Source: Thereva unica
Lineage: Eukaryota; Arthropoda; Insecta; Diptera; Therevidae
DNA: 64,000 nt
Direction: 5' to 3'
NCBI GenBank assembly: GCA_949987705.1
Contig: OX465281.1
Coordinates: 189,769,112 to 189,833,111, forward strand
In this document: in pieces, positions 1-11,431 of the stretch
Position numbering within the stretch: position 1 is the stretch's first letter
Layout of the letters: each line of letters opens with the position of its first letter
The notes under the pieces: generated by a model
The model's database searches: none
The model's input: the letters and a program-made list of their open reading frames with translations, nothing else
Told to the model about the DNA's origin: nothing
Program-made: the position numbers and the translations under genes

Positions 1-706
1 CCTTGGAAATATCTAGAGCAACAAGACCAGACTCACCGAAGTGATGGAAGTTTTGGTTGAGGGCCTCAGTCAGACACACAAGAAGGTCGCCAGTAGATCT
101 TTTCGGTCTAAAGCCGTATTGCCTGTCGTGTAAAATTTATTTGGATTCCAGATATTTCATCAGCCTTCTTTTGATTATTGTCTCCATGATTTTAGAGAGA
201 ACAGGAGTAATTGCTATTGGGCGGTAGTTTAAAGGGTCGCTGGCTTCACCTTTTTTGGGAATGGGCTAGTTTCCAAGAATTTGGATAAACTCCGGAGAAG
301 TAGGACAGGGCGAAAAGTTTGCGCAGAGGTTTAGCCAGAGGTGAGGCACATTCATGAGTACCATAGGGGGGATATTGTCGGGGCCAGTGGATTTATTGAC
401 GTCGAGCACTTTGAGACATTTGTACACCTCGCGAGTCCTGAAGAAAATTCCGTCCATTGAATGGGCGTTGCGTTCGAGAACCGGGGGTAGCGTATCAATA
501 AGGAAGAATTAGGGGCGAACAGAGATGCCAATAAGCCGGCCTTGGATTTGCTTTCTGCTGTCACCTTTCCTCCATAAATAAATGGAGGGGTTGTGGAAGA
601 CGTAAAATTCTGCTAGATGGAAGTTACCAAGGACAAGAACTTTTTGCGTGTGTTGAGGATCTTGTTTCTCAACTTGTCGTCGAATGACGCTTTGACCTTC
701 CTGATG
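1..706 (-). pseudogene. LINE reverse transcriptase fragment (Jockey/CR1 type), distal part
   Basis: On the minus strand this encodes the linker before the RT and the N-terminal half of a non-LTR reverse transcriptase. Readable pieces, in order, are a basic pre-RT segment, a finger motif near 260-450 (STGPDNIPPMVL), a YRPIAI-type box near 200-240, and the GFRPKRSTGDLLVCLTE box near 60-130. Frames change several times and stops occur, so it is a pseudogene. The window starts inside it. Its upstream half lies at 5939-6146, separated by a BEL insertion; removing the BEL copy and one AAGGA duplicate makes the coding sense continuous. A plus-strand relative sits at 49605-50412. Clade is judged from motifs only. 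Confidence 0.8.
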
Positions 707-711
707 AAGGA
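707..711. repeat. Target-site duplication, left copy (AAGGA)
   Basis: AAGGA directly precedes the first base of the BEL 5' LTR and is repeated at 5934-5938 directly after the 3' LTR remnant. Five bases is the usual BEL/Pao target duplication length. Confidence 0.85.
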
Positions 712-962
712 TGTTGTAAATTAAATATGTAAATCAATACTCAATACTAAAACAATAAATATAATTGCATTTACTAACACAACTATAAATACCTACATAT
801 ATACAAATACTACGCCTTCTATGTTCGGTTACTTAAAATCAAATGATTATTGTTAAGAACAGTCTGAATTATAACCTTAACGAATAAAGTTCTCGTGAAA
901 TAACGATAAGGTCTTTTGAAATTTAGAGCAACGTCCGGTTCCCTTGCAGATAGTTTTTAATA
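712..962 (+). repeat. BEL/Pao 5' LTR
   Basis: It starts TGTTGTAAAT after the target duplication. It ends at TTTTTAATA, the last sequence shared with the remnant at 5888-5933. The boundary is set by that shared segment and by the duplicated AAGGA. Length is 251 bases and the sequence is AT-rich. An LTR normally carries the promoter and polyadenylation signal; I could not assign a TATA box with confidence. Confidence 0.85.
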
Positions 963-965
963 TTT

Positions 966-985
966 TGGTGCCGAAACCCGGGATC
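966..985 (+). promoter_or_regulatory. Primer-binding site for minus-strand DNA synthesis
   Basis: TGGTGCCGAAACCCGGGATC lies a few bases after the LTR. This is the TGG-initial type of site complementary to a tRNA 3' end that is standard in LTR retrotransposons. The cognate tRNA was not assigned. Confidence 0.8.
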
Positions 986-1034
986 ACTTGCCTTAATTAA
1001 TAACGATCGCGAGAATACATAATCGATTCCTAAC

Positions 1035-2594
1035 GTGGGTGCAATTTTTCGGGCTCAAACGGACATGTTCCTTACAACAATGAGTTTAGAATCGACTGCA
1101 CGTGCTTCTTATCGTGGTCAAATAACGCGCCTTTCCAAAGCCGCGCTCGATTTCCTAAAAAGCCCAGATTCGCAGATTAATAATGAAAGTGCTGATTTTG
1201 ATAACATAGAAGAAGAACTACAATCATATTTACAACGTTTAACCACGGCGCATGAAAGTTTGTGCAGCGTTAATAACGAGATGCGTGAAAAGAACTTATT
1301 AAAATCAGATGAAATTGAACGCGAATATGAAAAAATTGCTGACTACGAAGACACTGCAATCAACGTTATTAGCCGCCTTAAAGTGCGATTAAGTAAAGTT
1401 CAAAATAAACTTCATGGAATGCCCACCGCAACAGAATCTAAATTATTGCCAACAAAAGAGATCTGCACAAAATTAGAACGTCTAAAACTTAAAAAGTTTT
1501 CTGGAGATCATAAAGAATGGATTTCATTTTGGCAACAATTCCGCACTGCTGTACATGAAAATCGAAATCTTTCCAGTGTAGAAAAATTCCATTATCTGCA
1601 GACTGTTCTTACGGGAGCTGCCGAAAAAACGATCGAAGGCTTCACGCCGTCAGACGAATGCTACGATAGTGCTATCAGCCTCCTGCAAGAAGAATATGGA
1701 AAACCTGAAAAATTAATTGATATGACTGTGCAGCAGCTAATGGCACTACCGCATCCCCATAGCAGAAACGACATTGCTAGACTTCGCCGCCTTTACAATA
1801 ATGTGGTATCAGGTACACGATCACTGAAAGCATTGAATGTTCCCACAGCGCATTATAGCATAATGCTAAAAACAATCCTCCTCAAAGCTTTTCCGATCGA
1901 GCTGAGAATTGAGTATCATCGCCTTCATGACAAAGAAGAACAAAAATTTATATCACAGAATTTTGATGATCATAAAGGTGAATCAGCATCAGCCGTTTTT
2001 AGTTCCGTATTGTCTAGGGGTGATGCAGAATTACAAAGCATCCTAAAATTTTTAAAATGCGAAGTCGAATCGTTAGAACGGGCTGGAGTGACTGAAACCA
2101 CGAAGCCAGTACACGCTGCTAGAACCAGACATGCTCCTACTACCGCTGCTGGTTTGATAACAACGAACGATATGCATTTTTGCCAGTTTTGCAAATCAAA
2201 GGAACACGCTAGAAGGGATTACGATGATGGAATGTTGACGATAGAAAGCAAGAAAGAATTGCTTAGAAAAAATGGCATGTGTTTTCGATGCCTTAGTATG
2301 GGTCACAGATCTAAATTTTGCCGGTATAAAAATCTTGTTTGCAAAAAATGCTCTGGTAGACATGCTACTTGTATGTGCGATCCGACTTACAAGGCAAAAA
2401 CAACGAACGGCGTGTTAAACGAAAAATTGAATTTAAATAATAAAGCGAAGACAGTAAGTCTGTGTACGTACCGTGAATCAAACGAACCGATTGATGTATT
2501 TTTGCAAACGGCGCGAGTATTTGCTATTTCGCCTTTATCGGATGCCAAAATTTTTGTGAGGATAATTATTGATAGCGGAAGTCAACGAACATAG
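1035..2594 (+). pseudogene. BEL/Pao gag with start of protease
   Basis: About 519 codons. The N-terminal part (about residues 15-130) is rich in E, K and L, as in a coiled coil. Residues about 150-320 match the BEL gag domain often listed as DUF1759 (KFSGDHKEWISFWQQF, LTGAAEKTIEGF). Residues about 390-460 carry Cys/His knuckle motifs (CQFCKSKEHA, CFRCLSMGHRSKFC, CKKCSGRHATC). The frame ends in the protease catalytic motif IIDSGSQRT, where a stop occurs; the rest of the protease continues in the next frame from about 2595. The annotated start is the first ATG; the internal ATG at 1080 is also plausible. Confidence 0.85.
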
Positions 2595-4000
2595 GTATAT
2601 ACGGGAAAGTGTAGCAAATAAATTGAAATTGCCTATCGTCGGTACTGTAAAAATGAACATATTACCTTTCGGAAGTGCTAGTGTCAATAACTTTGAAGAA
2701 TATAGATTAGTGTCGGTGAAATTAAAAGACAAAAATCAAATTAATGAAATTTGTGTCACTGCCATCGTTGTGCCAATAATATGTGCTGATGTTTTGCCGG
2801 TGCCAAATGAAAACGCAACTCTCTTTGATAATTTGGATTTAGCAGATGTCAACTACGGTAATTGTGACGTAGAAGATGGCTTAAGTTTATTAATAGGCGC
2901 AGATTATTTCTGGAAAGTAACAACCACAGATATAAAAAGGATAACTGATGGATTGTCCATTGTTAAGACAATATTTGGGTGGACATTACATGGCGCATGT
3001 CCAGTAAGTATGAGTATGAGTAAAGGTACTAAAGTTTCTCCTGTTTTAGCATCTACTGTGCTGGACGAAAGTAATTTATCTAAACTTTGGGAATTAGATG
3101 TATTAGGGATAAAACCAGATGCACTTGAACAAAACGAAATGACATCCGAGTTACAGCAAAAGTGCATAGTTAAAAGAAATGAACGATATGAGGCGAGCTT
3201 GCCATGGAAGGGCTTAAATGTCACTCTTGAAATAAACAAGGAAATTGCTTTTAACAGATTGAAATCATTATTACGAAAATTATCGAGAAATCCGAAAAAT
3301 TTATTAGATTATGACCAGGCAATGAATGAAATGATACAGTCTGGAGTAGCTGAGTTGGTGTCAAATGAGGAAGGAGGTAGGAATCAATATTATATGCCTC
3401 ATCGACCTGTTTACCGGTTGGATAAAACAACAACAAAGCTGAGAATCGTTTTTGACGCTTCTTCCCATGCACATTCCGCTCTTTCACTAAATGATCATTT
3501 ACATACTGGTGCAAATTTGTTGCCGGACATTTTGAAAATCATTTTAAATTTCAGATTCGGAAAAATTGGTATTATAGCAGATATCGAAAAGGCTTTCTTA
3601 CAACTTTCTTTGAAGGAAGAGGATCGTGACAGTCGTAACAGTATGGTTTTCGAAAGCAATAGAGTCAACTAATAATCTGCTAACCTTCTCAACATATCGA
3701 ATGACAAGAGTGACATTCGGCGTCAGATCAAGCCCATTTTTGCTATCTGCTGCTATATTAAAACATTTAGATGCGGAAGCTAAGAATTTTTCGCAAACTT
3801 GTTCTATTCTGAGGAATTCTTTCTATATGGATGATCTCATACTTAGTACCGATAACGAAGAATCTGCAAAACGAATTTATGCCGAAGGAAAGGAATTAAT
3901 GCAACGAGCATCAATGCGTTTACGAAAGTGGAACAGCAATGCTGTGGAAGTGCGAAAAATATTTGATGATACCGAAATACCAGTGGAGCAAAAGGTGTAA
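2569..4000 (+). pseudogene. BEL/Pao protease remainder and reverse transcriptase
   Basis: Two overlapping frames (2569-3672 and 3626-4000) cover the protease C-terminal part, a linker, and the reverse transcriptase. RT motif A reads ADIEKAFLQL near 3580 and the catalytic box YMDD is near 3826. The frame changes between about 3625 and 3672, just after motif A. A stop at 3998-4000 then interrupts the domain C-terminal to the RT. The catalytic residues themselves are intact, so the lesions are frame-breaking only. Confidence 0.85.
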
Positions 4001-5458
4001 GGAATAAGGTGGAATACCATTAGTGACGAAATATCACCCTGCCTAGATTCGCTAGTTGAATTTGTAAATGGCGCTCAAGAAGGAACTAAGCGGAGCGTAC
4101 TGCAAACGATATCCAGAATATATGATCCATTAGGAGCTCTCGGTCCTGTTACAATTGCATTAAAAATTCTATTTCAAGATATATGGAAGTTCAAGTTAGA
4201 TTGGGGTATTCCTTTGCCAGATGATTTAAGGAGATGTTGGAAATGCTATGTCAACGAACTTTTGTTATTAAATGAAGCATTCATACCTCGCAATGTTTAC
4301 CTGTCCAGCCAAGTAAGTAATATACAGGCCCATATATTCGCAGATGCCAGCCAGCGAGCTTATGGTATTGTTGCTTTTATTAGAAACGAAGATTTGTGCA
4401 AAAATGTCTCTGCTAGGTTTTTATGCGCGAAAAGTCGCGTGGCACCGCTTAAGGAGAACGAAAATCTCGAAATTACGCTTCCACGTTTGGAGTTAACAGC
4501 AGCTTTAATTGCTGCTAGATTAAAGCTCTATTTAACAAAATCGTTAAATATATCTATTGGAAAATTCTTCTTCTGGTCTGATTCAAAAATAACGCTTCAT
4601 TGGATACGAGGTGATAGGAAGAAATGGAAGCCTTATGTTTCTAATCGAGTGAATGAAATCAGAGAATTGACTAACATAGAGGACTGGCGACATTGCCCTG
4701 GAATGGAGAATCCGGCGGATCTTTTAACAAGAGGAGTGACCGCAGCACAACTAATGAGGACAGAAAAATGGGCCCAAGGACCGGAGTGGCTATCAAAAGG
4801 AAAAACAGAGTGGCCTATCGAAAACGAAAATTTGTCGCATCTACCAATAGTGTTAGCAACCTTGTTATCAACGGAGATTTCAACATGCGAACGAGTGCCA
4901 GTGTTGATGTTTGAGAATTTTAGCTGTTGGAGGCGTTTACTACGAGTGACTGGATATGTTCTAAGATTTGTCAACCGAGTGCATCACAAGATAGAATCAC
5001 CCACAAATAAGATTCTATTAACCCGTGAAATCAAAGCTGCAGAGATATACTGGTTGAAGTATGTTCAAATTACCCACTTTTCTAATGAAATTGTTTCGTT
5101 TCAGATGGGCAAAAATCTTTCCAGCTCATCCAAGATTTTTAATTTAAATCCTATAGTCGATGACGATGGAATGCTACGAGTTGGTGGACGCCTGCACTTA
5201 CTCGATGAAACTATGAACAACTCGCACCCAATCATCCTACCGGATTGCTATATTACGAAGCTGATTATTGACGACGCTCATCAACGTACCCTACATAGTG
5301 GAGTAAATCTAACTTTAACTAAGTTACGTGAAAGATTTTGGATCATAAGAGGACGACAATTAATCAAGAAAGCTGTTAAGAAATGCAGAACATGTCGAAG
5401 AATTCATGTGAAACCATTAACACAACCATTTGCCCCCCATTGCCGAAGGATCGTTTAA
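4001..5458 (+). pseudogene. BEL/Pao RNase H and integrase N-terminal domain
   Basis: The frame continues as a BEL connection domain (QTISRIYDPLGALGPV near 4105), an RNase H domain (FADASQRAYG near 4340, LELTAAL near 4490, WSDSKITLHWI near 4577) and the HHCC region of integrase (HQRTLHSGVN near 5280, CRTCRR near 5385). It ends at 5458 because of a one-base change in a C run near 5440; the integrase core continues in the overlapping frame. Confidence 0.85.
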
Positions 5459-5857
5459 GGCTAGTAAGACCATTCGGTGCTGTAGGCATCGATTTTGCCG
5501 GCCCACTGTATGTCAAAGATAAAAAGGGAGATCCACCTTTTAAAATATACTTGTTTATTTTCACCTGCGCTGCAATTAGAAGCATTCATTTAGAGATGAC
5601 TCTGAGTCTTACAACAGAAAGCTGCTTGCTTGCAATACGACGCTTTATAGCCAGAAGGGGAATTCCTAGCACAATATACTCAGACAATGCGAAAACTTTT
5701 AAATGTGCGTCACGCGAAGTTAAAGAATTGGCAGCAATCATAGAAAATGAAACTTTTATGAATTTCATGGTTTACAATCGAATTGAATGGAAATTCATTG
5801 TCGATCGGGCTCCCTGGTGGGGAGGATTTTGGGAGAGACTGATAAGGAACGTTAAAG
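5383..5857 (+). pseudogene. BEL/Pao integrase catalytic core, truncated
   Basis: The core has the expected D,D,E positions: GIDFAGPL near 5488, YSDNAKTF near 5680 and GGFWERLI near 5821. The frame runs straight into the T run at 5858 right after the glutamate motif. The integrase C-terminal domain and any following sequence are therefore missing. I read this as a truncated integrase. Confidence 0.85.
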
Positions 5858-5933
5858 TTTTTTTTTTTTTTTTTTTTTTTTTTCGTTAGAAATTTAGAGC
5901 AACGTCCGGTTCCCTTGCAGATAGTTTTTAATA
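5858..5933 (+). repeat. 26-base T run joined to a 46-base 3' LTR remnant
   Basis: T occupies 5858-5883. A few bases later, from about 5888, the sequence matches the last part of the 5' LTR (918-962) almost exactly and ends at the same TTTTTAATA, followed by AAGGA. The rest of the integrase, the polypurine tract and about 200 bases of 3' LTR are absent. Confidence 0.85.
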
Positions 5934-5938
5934 AAGGA
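5934..5938. repeat. Target-site duplication, right copy (AAGGA)
   Basis: This matches 707-711 and lies immediately after the 3' LTR remnant. Confidence 0.85.
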
Positions 5939-6146
5939 GTTACAGGAGTTCCTTGATATACTCACGCCGAAGTGACTCGTTTGGGGAACGTTTGTACGCT
6001 CTATAGGCGGCTTCTTTAGCGTTAATTCCGTTCATACACTCACCATTGAACCATCTATTTGGCCTAGGCTTTATAGATTTGGTAGAATGAGGAATGAACA
6101 AACACATTCCTGCCCGTATTATTTTAACGAGGAGGACGAGGGACAC
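5939..6146 (-). pseudogene. LINE pre-RT fragment, proximal part of the element at 1-706
   Basis: The minus strand reads a segment with NRWFNGEC and a basic AAYRAYKRSPN stretch, typical of the region between endonuclease and reverse transcriptase in Jockey-group LINEs. It stops where the BEL target duplication begins and resumes, one frame over, at 706 on the far side of the BEL element. No endonuclease was found upstream (above 6147), so the LINE is 5' truncated or decayed. Confidence 0.7.
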
Positions 6147-6779
6147 AAATCGATATACATATAATAGACGCTAATATCCGAAATGAAGTGCTCCGTGGTG
6201 GATTGATTTAACTATACCAAGTGGAGTGACTGAAAGGAGGATGTCAGAAAATGTATATGGACTTTGGTACCACCTCCAATAGCTATGTGTAATATGTCGT
6301 TGGATAGGTTATAAGTTACTATCGCGCCTAGTTTGAAATCTTTTTCCGTTTTGAGTTATATGGTCAGAACTGTACAAAGATAGAATTTTATATATTACCG
6401 TGTGTTTTTGTAACCCTATAACCTATTTCCATGAGTAAGGCACCAATGAACGCAGAATTTATCCACCTATCTATCATGGTAAAATTGGGGTTGTCTAAGG
6501 GCCCGGCCTAGTGCCTTTTCTGAAGCTGAAATCACCAATTCAATTCAAATCTTTTCATCCATTATGTTATATAATTATTAATTATAAGTAATAAACTGAT
6601 TTATGTATATAACCACCCGACCAGAGTCAAAATATTTGACATATCACAAATACAAACAATCATTGCGTAGCAACACAAAAAGCTGCTTCCTTTGCTATTG
6701 CTCCGTGTATTTTCAGGAAACTTGCAGAAAAGCTTTTGGTTGCAGAACCATGATCCCTCGTGTATGAATGTCCTTATGC
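6147..6779. other. Unassigned AT-rich sequence
   Basis: No open frame with recognisable homology, no RNA gene and no clear repeat boundary seen. Probably decayed repeat. Confidence 0.4.
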
Positions 6780-7150
6780 TGCCTTTAATTTGCTCCCACT
6801 ATGTCGTTGATATTGGGCTGTTCATCATCTCATCTCTCAAGTTTTGTACGACAGCATGCTGGTAGGCATCTTTTATTTCTTCCCGTTTTAGCTTATCTGT
6901 ATCGAATTTTGGTTGAGTTTACCCTCTATGCGTTTTGGTAGCTATCCGGGTTCTCAATTTCACCTTGCCTAGACTGGCACTTACGTCCAATGTACTGGTG
7001 GCCCCTCTTCTCTCAATTAGGACGTGGTCAATTTGGTTATTAGTTACTCCGTATGGTGACTGCCACGTCATCTTATGGATATTTTTGTGCGGGAGCATTG
7101 TTGAACTTACTACCATTGAATTTGAGCTTGCGAAATCGATCAATCTACTA
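6780..7150 (-). pseudogene. RTE-like LINE fragment, endonuclease C-terminus
   Basis: The minus strand reads an endonuclease tail with NIHKMTWQSPYG, NQIDHVLIERR and KVKLRTRIATK, then a linker with KLKREEIKDAYQHAVVQN. The first three are the family-typical signature for the last third of an APE-type endonuclease in RTE-like LINEs. The linker is shared with the fragment at 42340-42830, so both derive from one family. Only part of the element is present, with frame breaks. Confidence 0.75.
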
Positions 7151-7739
7151 CCATTGTCAATGGTAACGTTGTTTTCCTATGATTCCGGCACTGCAGAAGA
7201 AATTGGTGCTACTTTCAGCTTTCTATGTCAAATACTTTTTTAACTAGACCAATTTAAAGATTTCAAATTATATCAAAATTGTGCGAAGTCCAAAACATCT
7301 CAAAAATTGTTTTTTTTTTGGTTTCCACCAGAAGAAAAAATATTGATTGCATTGATTGTATTCGTATTAATTTTAAAAGCGTTTTAGAAGCATTTAAAAA
7401 GAGCTTTCTAATAAAAAATATTCATGGAGCTGTGGATGACTGAATAAGCTTCAGGCGTCGAAAAGCTTTTATTTTTGTTCATCCAATTGCCTTTTCCTCA
7501 TTCCAAACACCAGAGTAGTTTTACCAAATCGGTCCCCCAACTATGTATCAATATGTTCAATGTTACTTGACCTCCATACAGTGGCGGATCTAGAAATTCA
7601 TTTGGGGGGGGGGGGGCATCGTTATCCAGTGGCGAATCTTTAAGCTTTTGACGAAGCGGTGTAGGGCTCAACAAATATAAATATAAACACAAAGTTTTTG
7701 TTTTCAGTAAACTTTTAATTGTACCAAGCGACGAGGAGC
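7151..7739. other. Unassigned spacer with a G run
   Basis: AT-rich sequence with a run of 14 G at 7603-7616. The phrase around 7580 (cagtggcggatctag) resembles common LINE or SINE tail sequence, but I cannot assign it. Confidence 0.35.
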
Positions 7740-8855
7740 AACTCCAAAGATGGTGAGATTACTTCTTTGCCGCCCTGAATGGTTCACTTACACAAGAACC
7801 TTAGGAAAACAGCATCAATGCACAGCCAATAAGAATCACCACCCGGGCCCCTTTCAAGACGGAAGTAGTAAGCACCTGGGAAAGATGGCATACCGTTGAA
7901 TTGTTGAAAGCCGACTCAAGCCTCATAGCAGATGCGCTTCAGTCAATCCTGGAAAAAGGATGGATTGCACGGAAGGTATCATAGTCAAAATACCAAAAAA
8001 GGGGGACCTAACATTATGCGACAACTGCAGAGGCATTTGTTTATTATCTACTGTGGACAAAATTGTGTCCCTTATATTACTATCTAGGATAAGAGAGGCA
8101 GTATACCGAACGCTTAGGGAGCATATCAACACCTTACGAATAATATTGGAGCAGTCTACTGAATTCCGATCCCTCCTTTACCTTGCTTTCGTAGACAATG
8201 AGAAGCGTTCGACTCGGTCAATAGGAGCTTTATATGGCAGGCACTACGGCGACGTGGACTGCCTGATAAAATAATAGAATTTATAAAAGCCCTATATAAC
8301 AATTCCAAATGCAGAGTTCTCCATAATGGAAAATTATCCGACAGCTTTGAGGTGAGTTCAGGAGTACGACAAGGATGCCTACTTTCGCCTTTACTATTCC
8401 TTATAGTAATAAATGACATCCTTGTCGGCGCTCTAGATAGTAGAACTGGCTAAATCCGATTAAAACTAAAGAAATGCGGATAAATGCAAACACCATTGAA
8501 CGGGCAGTGGTGAATAACCGTGACGTCTGCTACCTTGGTAGCATTATTCCGAAAATGGTGGGGCAGAAGAAAACGTCAGTTCCTGAATAAATAAAGCGCG
8601 AGGCGCAAATGCGTGACTGCACACTAAATTGCGGCTGTTCAACTCCAAGGTTAGGGCAGTTTTTTTGTACGGTTGCGAAACATGGAAAGTCACCCAATGC
8701 GCCTACAAGTCTTCATCAACAGATGCCTTCGTCGTATCCTAAAAATCCGCTGGCAAGATAGAATTTCAAACGAAGAACTATGGCGCCGTGCCAGCCAAGA
8801 AAGGATAGACGACCAAATAAGGCGAAGGAAATGGAAAAAATGTTTAAAGTAAAAT
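7740..8855 (+). pseudogene. LINE reverse transcriptase, degenerate (family A copy 1)
   Basis: The plus strand reads an RT in changing frames: EGIIVKIPKKGDL near 7970, NCRGICLLSTVDKIV near 8020, a deleted GFRPGRS box near 8125, INTLRIILEQS near 8130, GVRQGCLLSPLLF near 8360, then a thumb and C-terminal segment with RCLRRILKIRWQD near 8730 and ELWRRASQER near 8775. The YADD region is deleted near 8445. Bases 8210-8440 are nearly identical to 60322-60545, so the two copies are recent relatives. This is the common insect LINE often annotated as RTE- or CR1-like. Confidence 0.8.
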
Positions 8856-9469
8856 TCCAACGGAATTTTATAATAAACATATTTGTTGGTATAACTTGTC
8901 ATCGTAAATAAATAGTTGACTAGATATTTGCAAAAAACCATTTTTAATAAACTTTTGAGGTGTAATAAATCCATAAATATCAACTTTATAGAAAAAAGTA
9001 AAGGCAACAAGAATTTACATTTTCCGACATTTAAAGCGCTATAACTCGTGAAATATTAGCCCTATCCAAAAACAATAAGAGCAGAAATTATAGATAATCG
9101 TGTGTTCTATAAGTCTTAGGAAGGACTTTTTTATGGCGGGCTAATCGTTAACGAAATATAGTGCAAAGAAAGTGATGTATAAACTTTGAAGCACTATAAC
9201 TCCGAACATATTGACTTTACGAAAAAAAATTCTTAACAAAAATGTTAAATCACTTATTTGTCTACAAAAAAGATTATATACATTTTTGTCGTAAAACGCA
9301 TAGTTTCTGAGATATAGAATTAAACGCGTTTCCCTTCATTATAAGTGAAGCATAAGGGTGGGGATGACGCCATTTTGAATTTAAGCTCATAAAAATATGT
9401 AAAAACATTTGGTGAAAAAAAATCGCGTGCGTTATTTTTCGCATTACGAAGGCCTTTTTTTCGACCTAT
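8856..9469. other. Unassigned AT-rich repeat-like sequence
   Basis: No gene seen. The phrasing near 9040-9100 (ataactcgtgaaatattagc, ctatccaaaaac) recurs loosely near 20220-20260, suggesting a dispersed noncoding repeat. Confidence 0.35.
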
Positions 9470-9805
9470 TTACTGGACTATTCCGCCCTTTCTATTTTCG
9501 CAAAAACCTCTGAATGCTATACCGAGTTCTTTTTGAAATAAGTAAGTCTGTTTGGCTGAAGCATTAGCGAACTGAATCACTTTTTTCATAGTTCCCATAG
9601 CATTTCTGCCATACGCCACACTGCAAATCTTTGCAAGAGAAGTATTCAAAGAATGATTGTAGGATGGACATCTTTTGGCATTCGTTGCTTCAAGCTGGAT
9701 TGTTGCAACAGATCCAAGTTTCTTTTGGTTTGTAGAAATCGTTACGCTACAGTTGTCCGTTCTGATCTCGACGCATTTTGAGGTATCCAAAGTAAAAGGC
9801 GACAA
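9470..9805 (-). CDS. Unrecognised open frame, about 111 codons
   Basis: Open on the minus strand; the frame begins at a TTG rather than an ATG and an upstream stop lies near 9815. It contains scattered cysteines and KRCPSYNHSLNTSLAKIC. I do not recognise a domain. It could be an exon or a remnant of a DNA transposon gene. A chance frame is also possible. Confidence 0.25.
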   Translation of the reverse strand: MSPFTLDTSKCVEIRTDNCSVTISTNQKKLGSVATIQLEATNAKRCPSYNHSLNTSLAKICSVAYGRNAMGTMKKVIQFANASAKQTYLFQKELGIAFRGFCENRKGGIVQ

Positions 9806-10396
9806 TATCCAGCACTATAGGGCCCCGCCAGAAAGTACCCTAAACAAATTCTCTTAATTTAATGCTAGTCATATTTAATTGAATTCCTTTTAATTAATTT
9901 TTTTTATAAACAATAAACGTTTATTCTTGAAACGAAATAAATTGAAAATATATAACCAAAAATTGTAGCCTGATCGCCAAAATTATTCAGGTACAAACTC
10001 TAAAAAATATTTTTTGATTATTTTACCGACCTAACCAGCATAATAGAACTTAAAGAGATCGATTATTTTGAATCAATAGTACGAAGGACTGAAGTTCACC
10101 TTCCAATATAATTTTTTTCAAGCGCGCTCACTCGTTCGAGGTGATACATGTTGGTTTGGCAGGGCATAGTTTCCTAGCCCCATCGGAACCGCCACTGCTT
10201 CCATATCGAACGAGAACTGGTCTATTGAGTAAGTTAACGCCACCTTTTATTTCCACCAAGCTAATCGCCCGTTCTCTTCGTCCTATAAAAATTCGGAAAG
10301 CTCCAGTAATGCACACTTTACCGATTGCAAGGAAAGGGTAGTCCTTGACTATTGGTTAAAGGTATTCCTCGATGTAGTTTATGGTCCTAAGACTAA
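9806..10396. other. Unassigned flank of the Harbinger element
   Basis: Low-complexity AT-rich sequence to about 10090, then a more GC-balanced stretch with short open frames on both strands that I do not recognise. TAA at 10394-10396 is the left target duplication of the element starting at 10397. Confidence 0.35.
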
Positions 10397-10781
10397 AGGC
10401 TGCATCAGAACCAAATTTTGAAGCAGCGGCAGCAGCAGCGCTACAGGCAGCATGCTGCCTTAAGCCTGAACTACATTGAAAAGCAGTGCAGTGCAGCACT
10501 GCGCAGTACAGTGCCGGACAAAATTGTGGGCACACTTGCAGTGAGTTCATAGTTTTGACAATAAGTGAAAACAAAGCGTAAAAACTCCAAATATTTCTTC
10601 GCAATTTTAATCTTTAGTATCTTTATTACCAAATAAACAAAACATTTCATACAAAAATAAAACATTTAAAAGATAATATAACAAAAATACGGAAATTAGT
10701 AAAATTCGAAGGGGCAAAATTGTGGGCACACCGAATCATTATAGTTTTAAATTTTACTTTAAATAAATATTTATATAAAAA

Positions 10782-11431
10782 TTAATATCTTGTAGGATAT
10801 CCTTTACGACGGAGGATTTCTTTTAGCCGATTTGGCATTGTAGATACCAATTTACTCGTAACCTCTGAGCCTATTTTGTTCCATTCTTCGAGTATAACTT
10901 CTTTCAATTGAGATTTGGATGTTATGCTATGATTTCGGATGCGTTTTTCCAATTCTTCCCATAGATGTTCTATAGGGTTTACATCAGGACTTTGTGGTGG
11001 AGTTGGCAGAATGTGCGGGAGACTCCATATGGTCCACATACGAACAATGCCGGCTGTATGTTTCGGGTCATTGTCGTGTTGAAAGTAGAACTTTTGACCC
11101 AAATTAAGTTTCTCAGCTGACTTTTTTACATTGTTTTTCAATATTTCAAGATATTTGTATTTATCCATAATTGTTTCGATAAATTCCAATGCTCCAACTC
11201 CATTTGAAGACATACAAGCCCAAATCATTACGCCTCCACCACCATGCTTCATAGTGTTTTGCAAATTTTGTGGTTCCCATTCTGCATTTTTTTTTTCCAC
11301 ACTCTGATTCGTCCATCGGACTTATAAATATTGATTTTTTTTTCATCTGAGAAAAGTACATTTTCCCAAAATTCATTGTCTTTTTGTAAAAATTGATTAG
11401 CAAATTCCATTCGTTTTTTTCTATTAGTTTT
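10782..11431 (-). pseudogene. Tc1 transposase, C-terminal catalytic half
   Basis: In minus-strand order: RKKRMEFAN near 11415, the first catalytic Asp in ENVLFSDEK near 11345, GGGGVMIWACMS near 11230, the second Asp in FQHDNDPKHTA near 11070, and the acidic third residue region SPDVNPIEHLWEEL near 10975. A frameshift near 11290, within or beside an A/T run, separates the first Asp from the rest. The ending RRKGYPTRY at 10782 is typical. All three acidic positions (DDE type) are visible. Confidence 0.9.

Larger units (their letters stand above)
712..5933 (+). mobile_element. BEL/Pao LTR retrotransposon, 3' rearranged
   Basis: The element has a 5' LTR, a primer-binding site, gag with zinc knuckles, protease, RT, RNase H and integrase in BEL/Pao order, and a 46-base 3' LTR remnant. 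It is bracketed by AAGGA and lies inside a minus-strand LINE. Frames break near 2592, 3640, 3998 and 5440, and the integrase ends in a T run at 5858, so it cannot be autonomous. The intact target duplication shows that both original ends are still present even though the internal 3' part is missing. Confidence 0.9.
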
